NCBI GenBank assembly: GCA_029531795.1
Contig: JAPEIS010000005.1
Coordinates: forward strand, 494,001-558,000
Direction of reading: 5' to 3'
Source: Sclerotinia nivalis
Taxonomy: Eukaryota; Ascomycota; Leotiomycetes; Helotiales; Sclerotiniaceae
Length of the DNA stretch: 64,000 bases
Shown here one piece after another: positions 1 through 12,574 of the stretch; position 1 is the stretch's first letter; every line of letters starts with the position of its first letter. The position numbers and the translations under genes are program-made. Below the pieces are notes generated by a model, which was not told the DNA's origin, searched no databases, and saw only the letters and a list, made by a program, of their open reading frames with translations.

Positions 1-1468
1 GTTATTCTATCGCCAACAAACTATTGGTGGACAAAGAGCGAAGATGTACAACACAGATCCAGGAACACAAATCCAGGAACAGAGTAGTATTGCGGGGTTA
101 GACTCAATATGATAAGATTTGTAGATCGATATCTATATAGCCCAGGAATACGGTACCAAGTATTATAGTTTTGATATAATATAAATTAGATAACCCTCTT
201 CATACTTACAATCAGAATTTTTTATGGTGATTTACGGAGGGATACCTAGGTAAGTTCCTGAGGGGGATTTCTGGTTTTAAGATCATGATTCTAAGTTCAG
301 CATCCTGAAATTCTATGTCAAATCTTTGGAATTCGGTATCATTGACATCCAGCCAGTATTGATAACTGAAAATAGATTCTTTGATTGATGTTTTGTATTG
401 ATAATATATCTTACGTTCTTTTTTCTCAATATTCAATATTCTCTTTGTTTCTTTTTAGATCTATCCTTCCCTAATAGATGTTTTATATCCTTTAAATCTA
501 TCGGTTTGAGCGACCTATGGTATTATAGTTTCACAGTTTTTGGAGTGTGGTTTAGACTTTTATATTGAGGTAGCTTGTTTGATAAGATCGATGGATTCTC
601 GATGAATCGAAGGCCGGAGAAGTGGTTAGAATATATTAATAGATTTCAACAAATTGAAGATCAGATATAACTAGAATCTATTGAGTTTACACCTGGAAAT
701 TAGGGGTAGTCTCGAAGGCTTTATGGAAATTTTATAGATTGAGAAGGTTGGGAATAACTTCATATTTGTTAATTACCTAGGTATGATTGAATTGCAGTGT
801 GGCTTCTACAGGGGGTGCCACATCCAAGCTTTGGTGGAGATTTTCGCCAGGGCGCACGTTTTATACAGGTGGTTTAGTGCACTAGTATCTTACTTGCATG
901 ATGCAGGCAAGATGAGATTGCCGATAAATGCCGAACGAGTCTATTAGATCTGGCGTAATATGTCTGTTATGCGTATTGTGGGTAGATGGACTATGGGATT
1001 GATATATGGCGCTGCTTTGGAACTGGTTAATTGGTACTCTACACTGTATATGTCTGAGACCTGTCTAATGTGTGATCGATCCATTGGATTTACGGTGTAT
1101 ACGGTACGGTACCGCTTCAGACTGATTCGGACTGGTGATTAGTTCATAATTAGTGATTATCAGTATTTTATAGTGCTATCTGTGATTCTCTTCTAAGCAA
1201 TTACCTGCTTAAATGATGGTCAGATTGTATGTCACTCTTGAGATTGTATGTCACTCTTGAGATTGTATACTAATTCGTGGTCACCAAGTCACTTACATTT
1301 ATCAAGGGGAAACTTACTATTTATTTTTAAAGAAAATTGTTCAATTTGGGGATTTAGAATTATAACGCGAAATAACTACAACTCCTGCTTGCGACACAAG
1401 GTCGATCAATTTGAACTTGTTCTATTCTGTCATGCAATTTGGTTTTCAATTTCACCTACCTCTGACAC
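1..1468. other. AT-rich intergenic DNA, no gene seen
   Basis: I see no convincing coding region. The open frames here are short, AT-rich and lack family resemblance. A 19-bp direct tandem repeat lies at 1222-1268 (two full copies plus nine bases). The stretch could be the 3' flank of the minus-strand gene that ends at 1469 plus spacer, or an old degraded element, but nothing in it shows which. Confidence 0.5.
1222..1268. repeat. 19-bp tandem repeat, 2.5 copies
   Basis: The unit AGATTGTATGTCACTCTTG occurs at 1222-1240 and again exactly at 1241-1259, followed by the first nine bases at 1260-1268. It is perfect, so the duplication is recent or a replication-slippage product. Confidence 0.85.
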
Positions 1469-2044
1469 CTAGGGATTTGGCCCCCGTGGTTCAGCGATAC
1501 GAGCGATGTTGACATTGTACCAGTTGTACAACCTGCGATCGGTGCTCGAGGTGGCGTGGATTTGCTGGGGATCCTCAGACCCGATCTTATAGAAGAGCTT
1601 CCACTCCTCGAAATCGAGTCTGTAGAAGTGACCTGCGTTTAAGAGCTGCTTGAAGTTCGCACGCGGCATGCGAATTATAACTTCGAGACGAGCGACGCGG
1701 GTGAATCGGTTGAGGGCCGAGACGAGGTTGAACAAGATGCGGCCGTGGTTAGACTTTGGGACATCGTAGCCGTACTGGGGAAGAGTCACCGAGATCAGGC
1801 AGGTCTTGGTGTACGCTGAGTAGAGTTCCACGAGGTTGTGGAACTTGTTGATCTCGGTAGGAGTGGGGTATCTTCTTTCCGCGAGGTCGATGGAGAGTGC
1901 GAGGGTTTCGCCGCCAAACGAGATCCAGCGGTGGCTGGGTATTTGTCCTGGGGCGAGTGTCGCGGTCGTGGATGATGGGGATTTGGCGACGGTGGAGTCG
2001 TCGACCATGGCTTGAAGCCTGCGCAAGCTTGGGGCGGCCGGCAT
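1469..2044 (-). CDS. Protein of unknown function, 191 aa
   Basis: This is a single-exon open frame with an ATG at 2044-2042. I do not recognise the family. The first 30 or so residues are Ser/Ala/Pro-rich and probably disordered. From about residue 38 the chain looks folded, with mixed hydrophobic and aromatic residues and alternating strands and helices (for example WISFGGETLALSID, then an LVELYSAYTKTCLISV helix, and an RLDFEEWKLFYKIG segment). There is no signal peptide or membrane span. Codon use is GC-richer than the flanking DNA, which supports it being a real gene. It could also be the terminal exon of a longer minus-strand gene, although the N-terminal Met and the lack of a good acceptor upstream argue for a complete gene. 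Confidence 0.6.
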   Translation of the reverse strand: MPAAPSLRRLQAMVDDSTVAKSPSSTTATLAPGQIPSHRWISFGGETLALSIDLAERRYPTPTEINKFHNLVELYSAYTKTCLISVTLPQYGYDVPKSNHGRILFNLVSALNRFTRVARLEVIIRMPRANFKQLLNAGHFYRLDFEEWKLFYKIGSEDPQQIHATSSTDRRLYNWYNVNIARIAEPRGPNP

Positions 2045-3022
2045 TTTGTTTGGCGAGTGGTTGCGTGTGTGATCTGACTGACGATTCTGATTGAAAGTTT
2101 TGCTTGGAAATCTTGGAAATCTTGTTTGAATTGTCTTTAGATGATGCTCGATGAATTGATGGACTGGATGATAAGGTAAGAGATGAGTCCTTAAATAATG
2201 ATTTTGGAGTCACTGTTCCGACCCTGTTCCAACATCTAAACAACAAGTAGATCAAGGTGAGAACAATATCACTGCCTGATTTCCTGTTTTTATCTTGCAT
2301 TACGAACACGAACAATGCTGCAAACTGTCTGAGAGTGATGTGCATTCACGTATTAAGCAGAACAATTGTGTGGCCAGTACTTGTGGTTAAACCATTGGAA
2401 CCGGAATTGGAGCAAGCAATGAAATGAGGATTTCATACTAACAAATGACAACTTCTCTTGATCTCCTTGAACAATATATGATCAGCAAAACATACTACTT
2501 ACCTCTTTTTATAACATGCAAAATCGACACTGTACATATGTGGAAGTTTATGAAGCCTGGGACTCCAAGTACCGATGTATCCTTAGACCTGTAACCTTTT
2601 TTAGTACAGAATAACAGCGTGCGTACTAGTATGTGAAAGATGAAGTTGGAGAGCTCTGAAAGGAACAATCTTTTCTATGTGACAAGAAGCAGAACAAAGA
2701 TGCATCCTGATTATGTGCTTAAATGAGAACAAAGGAGTTCGCCTTTTGTAACATACAGACTGCATCAACAGGACATGGTAACAACTAATCCACTCACAAT
2801 GAATTGTTCCTGTGCGCTAGGTATTACAAGCGAGGTTGACTATTTAGTGATTTGTCTGCTAATACATATACATGTGTGCAAAGTGAGATTGCCTGCCCCG
2901 ATGATAACTCGCAAAAGAAATACCTTGCAAGTCCATATGCACACACAACGCCAAGCGGCATCGAGAATGGATACTGAGATCGTAATACAAAATTGTGTTA
3001 TTGATAGGCCTTGCCACTGTTC
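2045..3022. other. Intergenic spacer, no gene seen
   Basis: This is the spacer between two minus-strand genes. It should hold the promoter of the 1469-2044 gene and the 3' end of the taxilin gene. Open frames on both strands overlap the neighbouring gene in the wrong frame or are short and without character. Confidence 0.5.
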
Positions 3023-4935
3023 TCAGTGTACGCCATTCGCACCAGTCATGCCATTCATGGCCGGGGGTGGGGGTGGTACAGGTCCAAAGGGTCTTGGAGG
3101 CTCCGGGTGAAGATCCTCCTCTGTATCCTCGTCGTATTCTCCTTCACTTCCTTCGTCCTCGCCCTCTTCATACTCGTACTCGCTCTCTGTTCCTTCTAAA
3201 TCACCTTCGGCATACTCTCCTTCCACCGTTCCCGCCATGCCTTGGGCAAGACCTCGTCCTTGTCTCTGCATCTGATCAATGATATCCCTTAGCTTATCAT
3301 TTCTCTTCTTTAACGCCTCGATTTCATGGGTACTCTTGTTGCGTTCCTCGGCCATTGTGAGTATGTTCTTATTGGTAACTTCATGCTTTCGAGTCAAAGA
3401 CATATTCTCCTTCTCGAGACGCTTTGTCTTTTTCGACATTTCTTCCATCTCCTTGCGAAACGTTAGAAATAGGTCATTGCTGTTGTTGAGCGTGTCTTCC
3501 ACCTGACGGGCAATTAGCTCTAGGCATATAATAGCACCACGCGACCAATATCATGTATAGAAAAGTAGGTCATACCTGCTTGAACTTTTCAACATAGATA
3601 TTCAGCTGGTTTCGCAACTCAGTTTCGGTTTTGGAAAAGGTAAGGACCTGCTGGTTCAACTGTTTTGCCCGATTGACCTCCTGTTCGGCGGCTCTTCGTT
3701 CACGCTCAAACCTGGCAAGGTTGTACTGAACTTCGAGCTCTTTTGTACGTAGAAGAGAATGAAAATGAAGCTCCCTTAGTTCATACTGATCAATTAAAGA
3801 CTTAAACCTCGCTTTGAAACTGTAAAAAAAAAATAGTTAGTAATGGGACTGCCGGCGGCATGAGGGAACTTACAGCTCGTCAATTTCAGGGTTGACAACC
3901 ACAGTTTGGGGATGGTCCTTTTTATCTTGATAGTCCTGAAATTGCCATAGCATTTCGTCCCATTTTTGATCCCACTCCTCCTTGGCCTTCTTTTCAGTAT
4001 CATGCAGAGTCTTGTTTTCACCCTAACCCCGCTTTAGCATCTATAAAATCGCATGCACCCAATAAAATGCGCACCTTGAGTCTATTGTTTTCTTTCTGTA
4101 ATTCTCTACAGAGTTTCTCCAACTTCTCTCGGAGTGTATTGGATTTGGCAAGATCGGTTCTCGCAACGTCTTTCTCCTTCTGCAGCACGTCACCACGCTT
4201 CTTGTTCTTCTGGTTATCCCGCTCCAGTCGTTTCATGTCCGCGAGGTGCTCCGTGACCCTCCTTGAAAGGGTCTCGATTTTCTGAAGATCGTCCATTTTG
4301 GATGTGAGGTTATTCAGTTCTCGATTCGCTTTTTTCACTTCGCGTTCTTGATAGCATAATCTGTTAGCAATTTTTTCCAGTAAAACTTAACTTCACATTG
4401 CCCCTCCATTTGCACTCGCAAGAAACTCAAGATAGAGTGAACCAGTCTTCTAGTCTCTCCAAAATGGACAAATGATACCAAGTACTTTTTGATCTATCAT
4501 AGAGCCAAAAAGGACAACACCCCTCCTTTCTAAAATTAATCACACTCAACAATTCAGTTCTGAAGCGAAGCGCTTACCCCTCTCCTTCGCCGCGACACAT
4601 TTCGAGTAGGTAATGCGCGCCGCAGCAAAATATCTGGTGCAAGATACAAATCGGTGATTGGGAGGGAGTATCTAGAATGGGCAAAACGAACCAATCTCTG
4701 CCTCTTGATCCTTCTCTCCAGCTGCATCTAGTTCCAGTTGCGAGATTTTGGCCGCGATCAACTTCGAAGCTTCACTCGGATCCGTCGCCTTCTTCTGTTT
4801 TCCCTTCTTAACTCCAGCATCGTTATGGTGATGATGTCCATTGGGATATTCGGCATGGGTATGGTTCGCATTCATCGAGGTGGTTCTTGAATTCGCAGGG
4901 CCAGGTGCGTAAGTGGGATTTGCTGTAGTTGACAT
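3023..4935 (-). CDS. Taxilin-family coiled-coil protein, 463 codons
   Basis: The family (myosin-like taxilin domain) binds syntaxins and acts in vesicle traffic in animals; the fungal role is little known. My model is complement(3023..3502, 3576..3819, 3874..4022, 4075..4346, 4692..4935), 462 aa, with introns of 73, 54, 52 and 345 bp. The last intron is unusually long, but the junction restores EAEI-EREVKKANREL in frame. The order is a disordered N-terminus with a His-rich patch (about residues 25-40), a basic KKGKQKK stretch, then about 300 residues of near-continuous heptads including VKKANRELNNLTSKMDDLQK and KLEKLCRELQKENNRLK, which are typical taxilin. The tail is very acidic (repeated E/D/Y) and ends with a proline run. 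There is no membrane span. It diverges from CYM1 across 335 bp. Family assignment is strong; the first intron is the weakest boundary. Confidence 0.85.
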
Positions 4936-5270
4936 AGTTAATGGGCAGTGTAAATATCTATTTAAACTTTATCAGCGACGATTGCTTTTGACGCAATCTA
5001 AATTTAGGTGGTTTTATGTATTGGTTTTGCCTCTCTGCACCTTGACATTCTTCTCAAAATAAGATATTACGAAGTTGATTGTATAACAAGCTAGTGGCCG
5101 GACAATCGGGCTTTCAAACATGAAATTTCACTGAAGCGAACAATCAAATCAAATCAACAACCAACCTTTCTTTGCGCCTGACAAGATTAATTCACCATCA
5201 TCCTCTTCCCTCCCTCCTCCTTCCTTACCTTTCAATTTTTGTGTCTTTGATGATATATTGATATAAAAAT
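4936..5270. promoter_or_regulatory. Shared divergent promoter, taxilin gene and CYM1
   Basis: The 335 bp separate two outward-facing start codons, so both core promoters and 5' leaders must lie here. A pyrimidine-rich tract (about 5190-5240) sits just ahead of the CYM1 start, as is common for fungal transcription start regions. No specific factor site can be named with confidence. Confidence 0.6.
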
Positions 5271-8200
5271 ATGTTACGACAAGCTGCAAGGAAAGGAGTT
5301 ACGGAACTCGCCCAATATCCAAAACCAGGAGAAAAGCTTCATGGATTTACACTTTTAAGATCAAAGCATGTTCAAGAACTTGAGTTGACAGCACTTCATT
5401 TGAAGCATGATAAAACTGGCGCAGATTATTTGCATGTTGCAAGAGAAGATAAGAATAATGTCTTCTCCATTGGATTTAAAACAAATCCTCCAGATGATAC
5501 TGGAGTTCCTCATATATTGGAACATACGACATTATGTGGAAGCAAAAAGTAAATTGTCTTCCTTCATTAATCTCACCTTGGAATGCGCTGAACAGTGTGT
5601 AGGTACCCCATCCGTGATCCCTTTTTCAAAATGCTACCCCGAACATTGTCAAATTTCATGAATGCATTCACCGCGTCTTCTCACACATTTTATCCTTTCG
5701 CCACCACTAATGAACAAGATTTTAAAAATCTGATGTCTGTTTACCTCGATGCAACGTTACATCCATTGTTAAAGCAGAGCGACTTCACACAAGAGGGATG
5801 GAGGATAGGGCCCGAGAACCCACGAGTGGCAATAGAGGGGGACTCTACGAAACCTGAAGACAGCAAATTGGTGTTTAAAGGTGTTGTATACAATGAGATG
5901 AAGGGGCAAATGTCGGACGCTGGATATCTGTACTACATCAGGTTTCAAGATCATATTTTTCCTGCCATCAACAATTCTGGAGGCGATCCACAAAAGATGA
6001 CCGACTTGACATATGAGCAATTGAAAAAATTTCATGCCGAGCATTACCATCCAAGTAATGCTAAAGTTTTTACTTACGGTGATATGCCTCTGGTGGATCA
6101 TCTTGTAGAGGTTAATGCTCAATTGAATGCTTTTGAGCGCATCCAGGGAGATATGGAAATACGGAGACCTATCGATTTATCATCTGGTCCGCAGAGTATT
6201 ACGGTTCCAGGGCCCATTGATCCATTGGTGGATGCAGATATGCAATATAAGACCTCAACTTCATGGCTGGTAGGTGACACTTCGGATGTATTAGAGACTT
6301 TCTCACTTTCGATAATGTTTGCCCTGCTTATGGATGGATATGGATCTCCACTCTATAGAAACTTGATCGAAGCTGGTTTGGGAACTGAATGGAGCCCGAA
6401 TAGTGGCTATGATCCTTCTGGAAAGATCGGAATATTCTCCGCTGGACTAACGGGCGTTAAAGAAGCTGATGTACCGAAAGTCAAGGAAGCGATCCACAAA
6501 ACTTTCCAAGAAGCACACAAGAATGGGTTTGAGAGATCAAAAATTGATGGTTACTTACATCAATTGGAGTTGAGCTTGAAGCATAAAACCGCCAAGTTTG
6601 GCATGTCGTTGATGCATAGAATTAAACCTAAATGGTTTGATGGTGTTGATCCTTTTGAAGCCTTAGCCTGGAACGACACCGTCGCCGCCTTTCAAAAGGA
6701 ATTCGAGAAGGGTGGCTATTTGGAGGGTTTGTTGGAAAAGTACTTACTAAATGACAATACACTTACCTTCACAATGACTCCTTCGACAACATATGGAGAT
6801 GAACTTGTAGCTGAAGAAGCCGCTCGTCTCGTAAAGAAGATTGCAGAAGTTACAGAGAAGGCTGGTGGTGAAGCCGAAGCTCGGGCCCAGCTAGAGAAAA
6901 GAGAATTGGAGCTTTTGGAAGAACAGGGAAAATCCAACACTCAAGATCTCAGTTGTCTTCCTACTGTTCATGTCAAGGATATCCCAAGACAAGACGAGAA
7001 AATAAAATTAAGGGATTCTAAGGTCGACAACGTGAACGTACAATGGCGAGAAGCACCAACCAACGGACTTACGTACTTCCGAGCAATCAACACTTTTGAA
7101 AATCTACCCGAGGAGTTGCGGGCCTATATTCCATTATTCACAGATTCCATAATGCGCCTTGGAACAAAAGACATGACTATGGAGCAATTGGAAGACTTGA
7201 TGAAGCTCAAGACTGGAGGAATCGGTATTAGCTACCATGCTTCCTCGTCTCCTACAGATTTCAAGTCAGCATCTGAGGGCTTGAGCTTTTCCGGGACTGC
7301 CCTGGATCGTAATGTGCCTGACATGTTTGGATTATTGCGAAAGCTAGTTCTTGAAACCAATTTTGATAGCCCTGATGCCGAACTTCGCATTCGCCAACTT
7401 CTACAGGGTTCGGCGGATGGGGCAGTAAACAATATCGCTTCATCGGGGCACGTATATGCCAGAGGTTATGCTGAAGCCGGTGTCACACAATATGGGCGAT
7501 TGAAAGAACAAGTCGGGGGATTATCCCAGGTCAAGCTCACCACCTCACTTGCTTCAAGACCGGAGGCCGAAGGATTGGCGGATGTCATCGACAAGCTCAA
7601 GACAATTCAGCGACTCGCATTCTCTGGGCCTTCCACATTCCGGACTGCCCTTACATGTGGTAGTGAAAGTGTCACGGATAATGAAGCCGCGCTTCAACAA
7701 TTCTTATCGTCAATTCCAAGATCTGAATTACCTTCTCGACACGTTCCTCTCCCAGATTTCACCAGAAACACCAAAACGTTTTTCCCTCTGCCGTACCAAG
7801 TATACTATGGGGGCCTTGCTCTCCCAACTGTCTCCTACACGTCTCCCGCTGGAGCCCCTCTTCAAATCCTTTCCCAACTCTTGACTCATAAGTATCTACA
7901 CCATGAGATCCGAGAAAAGGGTGGGGCTTATGGTGGGGGAGCTTACTCGAGAGGGCTCGACGGGATTTTTGGATTCTACTCTTATCGCGATCCAAATCCA
8001 CAAAATACGATGTCAATCATGCGCAACGCTGGTAAATGGGCAGTTCAAAAAGAATGGACGGAACGCGACCTGGAAGAAGCCAAATTGTCTGTATTTCAAA
8101 GTGTCGATGCGCCTCAGTCGGTCAGTCAAGAGGGCATGACAAGATTTGTATCCGGTGTATCAGAAGAGATGGTTCAGGAGCGACGCGAGCGTTTGTTGGA

Positions 8201-8402
8201 CGTGACCAAAGAGCAAGTCCAAAGTGTCGCGCAAAAATACCTCGTTGATGCATTGGAAAACGGCCAGGGCAATATGGTTTTCCTCGGAGAACAAAAGCCT
8301 TGGGTCGATGGAACTTGGGAAACAAAGAATCTGGGGCTCGCGCAAGAACAACCTGAGGTTCTAAACGAGGAAGATGTGAAGAATGCCGCTTTCGGATCAT
8401 AG
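5271..8402 (+). CDS. CYM1: Mitochondrial presequence protease Cym1/PreP (M16C)
   Basis: This metallopeptidase of the mitochondrial matrix degrades cleaved targeting peptides and other short unstructured peptides. The model is join(5271..5548, 5603..8402), 1025 aa, the usual family length. The 54-bp intron falls inside the active-site block, giving [14 protein letters not shown]. The inverted zinc motif HILEH is at about residues 80-84, followed by TTLCGS, and the family block [24 protein letters not shown] comes soon after. The C-terminal half has the substrate-contacting segment [14 protein letters not shown] and a YRDPNP turn, as in PreP. The N-terminus (MLRQAARKG) is short, basic and acid-free until GVTE, fitting a matrix presequence. 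There is no sign of truncation or a missing catalytic residue. It diverges from the taxilin gene. Confidence 0.96.
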
Positions 8403-10623
8403 AACATGCAGTTCTGTAACATACTGTATTCCACTCAGCTGCATATTTTGGGCGTTTGGGCTGTACAATATTAATGATTGAATGGTATGTATGATAGGTA
8501 AAGATAAAGATCACGGGTGTCTAGACAGGCATCTGGTTAGCATATAATGAGCAATGACATATCACCTTTCGAACGTCATGACTCCTCGAATACATCAATA
8601 AATACATCAAGTCAAAATCTTCTTATCCTTGGTAGGCATATTAATTCTCTTCTGTAATTTTCAATTATCCCTTAGCGCTACGAACAGATTATCACGTCTG
8701 CAGTCCCATCTTAATGGCTGTCAGATCACAAGTCACGTCTTCCTCCGAGAAGACTAGCGCAATATCAACATTTAGTGTCTAACCAGACTTTCATGTCGCG
8801 AGTTAAAGCTTTATGGTTCCATCTTATTTCAGAGCTGTGGTCCCGGAGACATGGGATGGCGGACTAAAGATGTGAGGACATACTGTAGAAAACAAAGAGG
8901 GGAAATCCTGAGCTACGTGATAGATACATCCTGGGCTATGTTGTATTACATGAGGGATATTTGTATGTTGGTTGGCGGTCCATGAAGAGGCCAAAGAGTG
9001 GTTAAGAAAGCGGTAGAGGTGAAAGTGTACAACCACACTAAAGCTTAACAAGCAGGTAAATCTTTGATAACAGCAGTGTAACAACTTAGAATAAAGTAGT
9101 GTACGAAGTCCCGATACCTAACGCTGATCTGGTGCATCTCGGAAGTTTATTAGCCTATATGTGAAAGATTTGTCATGTATTTTTCAAATGCTTTCCTTCC
9201 AACATCATGCATGTTGAGCAGCCTAAACTTTCAAAACATTGCTGACCGACCCCAGTTCCCCTCCTTACCTCCTTACAAGTTGTCTGGTTCAGCCCGTTGT
9301 GGTGGTTGGAATTGACTCTCCCCTGTATCGAGTCACCCATGAAAAAGAGGGGCATGATTTATTGGGTTCATTGATAATTGATATATGTACGTCATCCAGT
9401 CAAAATCTTCAAATTTCAAAAGTGCCTGAAGACCATGGTGTCCTGGTTGGAAGTCGAAGAAATCAATGGCTTAAGGTTGTAGGACTTCACCATTATCCTA
9501 AATCAGACAAATAGAAAGTGGTAAGAATATAGATTAAATATAAATTAAATTCTGCACGTATTTCTTGAACCGTCCGAACTTCATTTTGCTTTGGGCATCT
9601 CCCTGCATCTTTTCATCTTTCCAGATTTAAAATAAGTCGAGTTTTGCGGTTGGAAAAATTGGGAGAATTGGGGAGAATGAGGTATTTTTACTCCGTACGG
9701 GGAGTGGGTCGGCTAGAACTTTAGCGTAATACAAAATTTTAACAGCCAAAGGTCAAGCTCACTCACCGCGAAATCCTCGAACACCAACCAACCCATCTGG
9801 TTACAAACCTCCACAAACTTCTCATACATAACTTTGGGTGTGGAATATAGTTGCCACTTACTGTGCTCGATCCTTCACATCTACTGCCATCGTTGTCAAA
9901 CAATCCCATCATACAATATAGTCTGTGTTTGGACTATATTGACAAGTTCTTTCTGGTGAGTGAGCTCTTTACCCCGCCGGTGAAAAATCTGTTCTCTTGG
10001 AGCGCAATGCATTCTTGGTATCTGTCTTTCCAATCACCAGAAAAAGGCTCTGATCCTTGAGTCATCGGAAGCTCCTTCGTATATTGCTGAAACGTGGAGA
10101 TGCGGGATTTCATGACACAGTTGCTAATACCTCAGTCGCAGATCTTCTAATATCGAAGAACTAAATTCCCTCTCGACTGCCTTTGGTCTAATCAAAGGCG
10201 AAATATCCAGCACGGCTCCAACGGCCGCAATATTAGTTTCTGATCAAGATTACTCCGAACGTCCTAACCGGCACATCATCAACACCACACCACCTCCTTT
10301 TGCTGCAGTTTAATCAAGTTGAGCGTTTGTTTTACGAGTTGTTTAACAACACCCCGTCTTCGTCCGAAACTCCTCAGCTGCCGCATAGGACGAGTTTAAA
10401 GGGCCTTCCTCTCGCAGAGGAAGAGTCGAGCCGACCTCGCCAGATCAGCACAGGATCTGATCGTTATAGACCACCATAATATCCCCTTGGGCCTTTAAAG
10501 TACAGGTAGGATTGCACCCATTGCCAGTGCTTGGCTACATTTTGATATTTCCTCGACCGTACTGACATGTACTAGTCAAAAATTCACAAATATATTGAAC
10601 AATCCTTAGTTACACACGAGGAC
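8403..10623. other. 2.2 kb non-coding spacer and ODC upstream region
   Basis: No gene is supported on either strand; frames are short and broken by many stops. The first few hundred bases should be the CYM1 3' untranslated region. The right part probably contains a long ornithine decarboxylase leader and promoter, because long structured leaders are known for fungal ODC genes. A cluster of inverted repeats lies at 10395-10499 (listed separately), and a two-codon upstream frame (ATG TAC TAG) sits at 10567-10575. Confidence 0.5.
10395..10499 (+). promoter_or_regulatory. Nested inverted repeats upstream of ODC
   Basis: An outer 8-bp pair (TTTAAAGG at 10395-10402 with CCTTTAAA at 10492-10499) encloses a perfect 8-bp hairpin with a three-base loop (CTTCCTCT / AGAGGAAG, 10405-10423) and a GATCAG / CTGATC hairpin (10443-10462). 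If transcribed, this would fold into a multi-stem leader about 125 bases ahead of the start codon. It could instead be a set of protein-binding sites in DNA. The repeats are seen; the role is inference. Confidence 0.4.
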
Positions 10624-12005
10624 ATGTCACCTTCCGCCATTGTTACCCACGAAAACAATAACAATCTTGATAGTATAGAATCATACTATCCTAAAGATGC
10701 TTATATTGATCTCAATGGCGTGAATACCCCCAAAAATATAATTGGAAATGCTTTGAAGCAAAGGGTGGAAAATATTGATAATGATGCCTGCGAAGCAGGT
10801 GACGAAGATGCGTTCTTCGTAGCTGATCTAGGCGAGGTCTACAGACAGCACATGAGATGGAAGAGAAACTTGCCCAGAGTCAAGCCCTTCTATGGTCAGT
10901 CCTTTACCTCTACGCGCACATCGGATAGAAATTTGCTAACTTCAGAACAGCGGTCAAATGTAACCCGGACCCACAAGTCATTCGTCTCTTGGCAGAACTT
11001 GGCACAGGATTCGATTGTGCTTCCAAGGGCGAGATAGAGCAAGTCCTCAAGATGGGCATCGATCCTGCTCGTATCATTTATGCTCAACCATGCAAGACGA
11101 ATTCATACGTCCGTTATGCCGCAAAGCAAGGAGTCAAGCAGATGACTTTTGACAACAGCGATGAGTTGCACAAGATCAAAAAACTATTCCCGGGAGCTGA
11201 GTTATTCCTTCGAATCTCTACCGATGACTCCTCGAGCTTGTGCCAATTGAGCTTGAAATTTGGAGCAGCCATGGATACAACAAGCGATCTTCTTGCTTTA
11301 GCCAGAGAACTTGACCTCAATGTTGTGGGCGTCAGCTTCCACGTAGGGTCCGGTGCCTCTGACCCTCTTGCATTCAGAGAGGCGGTTCAAGATGCTCACA
11401 CCGTCTTTGAGCAAGCTCGCACTTATGGCTACTATATGCACACTCTTGACGTCGGTGGAGGGTTCTGCACTGAGACATTTGAAAAGATGGCGGCAGCTCT
11501 CAATGATGCTCTTGAGGAATACATGCCAAAAAATATCAAAATTATTGGAGAGCCTGGACGCTACTACGTCGCAAACGCATTTACACTTGCTTGCAATGTC
11601 ATTGCACGTCGAACTGTTGAAGATCCCGTCTCAATGGAAAAGAGCTATATGCTTTACTTGAATGATGGTCTTTATGGCAATTTCTCTAGCATCATGTTTG
11701 ACCATCAAAACCCAATTGCTCAAGTCCTTCGTACCGGGAAACGCTCTTATTTCGACACTCTCGCAAGTCACGCAACCTTGGGAGGCACTGAGTACTCCAT
11801 TTGGGGCCCGACTTGCGACGGCATCGATCGTATCTCGGCAAGCATTCGTTTTGATCACAATCTTGACGTTGGAGACTGGCTCTACTTTGAGGGCATGGGT
11901 GCATACACCAAATGCTCGGCAACGAGATTTAACGGCTTCACAGATAGCCATGATGTTATCCATGTTTCCAGCGAGCCTGGAGTCAATGCGTTGCTTGGAA
12001 TGTGA
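10624..12005 (+). CDS. Ornithine decarboxylase
   Basis: This PLP-dependent enzyme converts ornithine to putrescine, the first committed step of polyamine synthesis, in the cytosol. The model is join(10624..10894, 10951..12005), 441 aa. The 56-bp intron splits the PLP-lysine motif and restores FYAVKCNPDP, with Lys93 as the cofactor lysine. Other family marks are CASKGEI, the SFHVGSGA phosphate-binding loop, DVGGGF, GEPGRYYV, the active-site cysteine in GPTCDGID (Cys379) and the FEGMGAYT block near the end. The roughly 70-residue N-terminus is Asn/Asp-rich and probably disordered, which is usual in fungi. The long upstream non-coding stretch and its inverted repeats suggest control at the level of the leader, as known for other fungal ODC genes, but the sequence alone does not prove this. 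Fungal genes of this type are usually named SPE1 or odcA. Confidence 0.96.
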
Positions 12006-12574
12006 AGACTTTCAGGTAGTTACAATCTTGGTGTACATGGTTTGCGCATGAGGGTTGATAATATCAAAAAAAGAAAACGGGAAGGGAGGATGGTATAGAT
12101 TAGTGTTGAATGCTTTTTTTTGCTTGACTAGATTTCTTTGGATAGGGAGATTGATTGATTATAATGCCATTTTTCGTATTAGAAAGACGAAACCATTGTC
12201 TGTATCATCCTTTTCTAGGTTTACATACAAATTTGGAGATATTCATAGAATTCGAGTACTTACTGTAATAAGTGAATGATACCTAGTAATGTAGGTACGA
12301 TGTGATGATGCACGGACCCTCCATCTTCTGGGGTTATCTTCTACTATCCAGCCGCATCAACACCTTCCAACAACAGGAGGAATAAACGTCTAACATCGAA
12401 ATCTGTCTTTATTCTGCTAACCACTAATTGAGATTAAGACCACACGTTACATTGATGGTATCTCCTTCCCCTTTTACCTTGGACCCGACCCCAACCGACT
12501 CCTGAATTGCAGGCTCCAAACAATCCTCCTCAAGCACGACATTCCCGATACATCCCGATAAGACCTCACACAAC
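12006..12574. other. Spacer between ODC and M24B peptidase genes
   Basis: The left part is AT-rich and fits an ODC 3' untranslated region. The right part (about 12370-12560) is C- and A-rich with few stops and fits a leader or promoter for the next plus-strand gene. No coding region is seen. Confidence 0.5.

Noticed and set aside
1749..2345. 198-codon minus-strand frame overlapping the 1469-2044 gene
   Set aside because: It has a non-random look only because it overlaps the real gene in another frame; its own composition (HRRQIPIIHD-type) is not protein-like and it runs into spacer.
9239..9514. 91-codon plus-strand frame between CYM1 and ODC
   Set aside because: No true ATG start in good context, no family resemblance, and it sits in a region with many similar chance frames.
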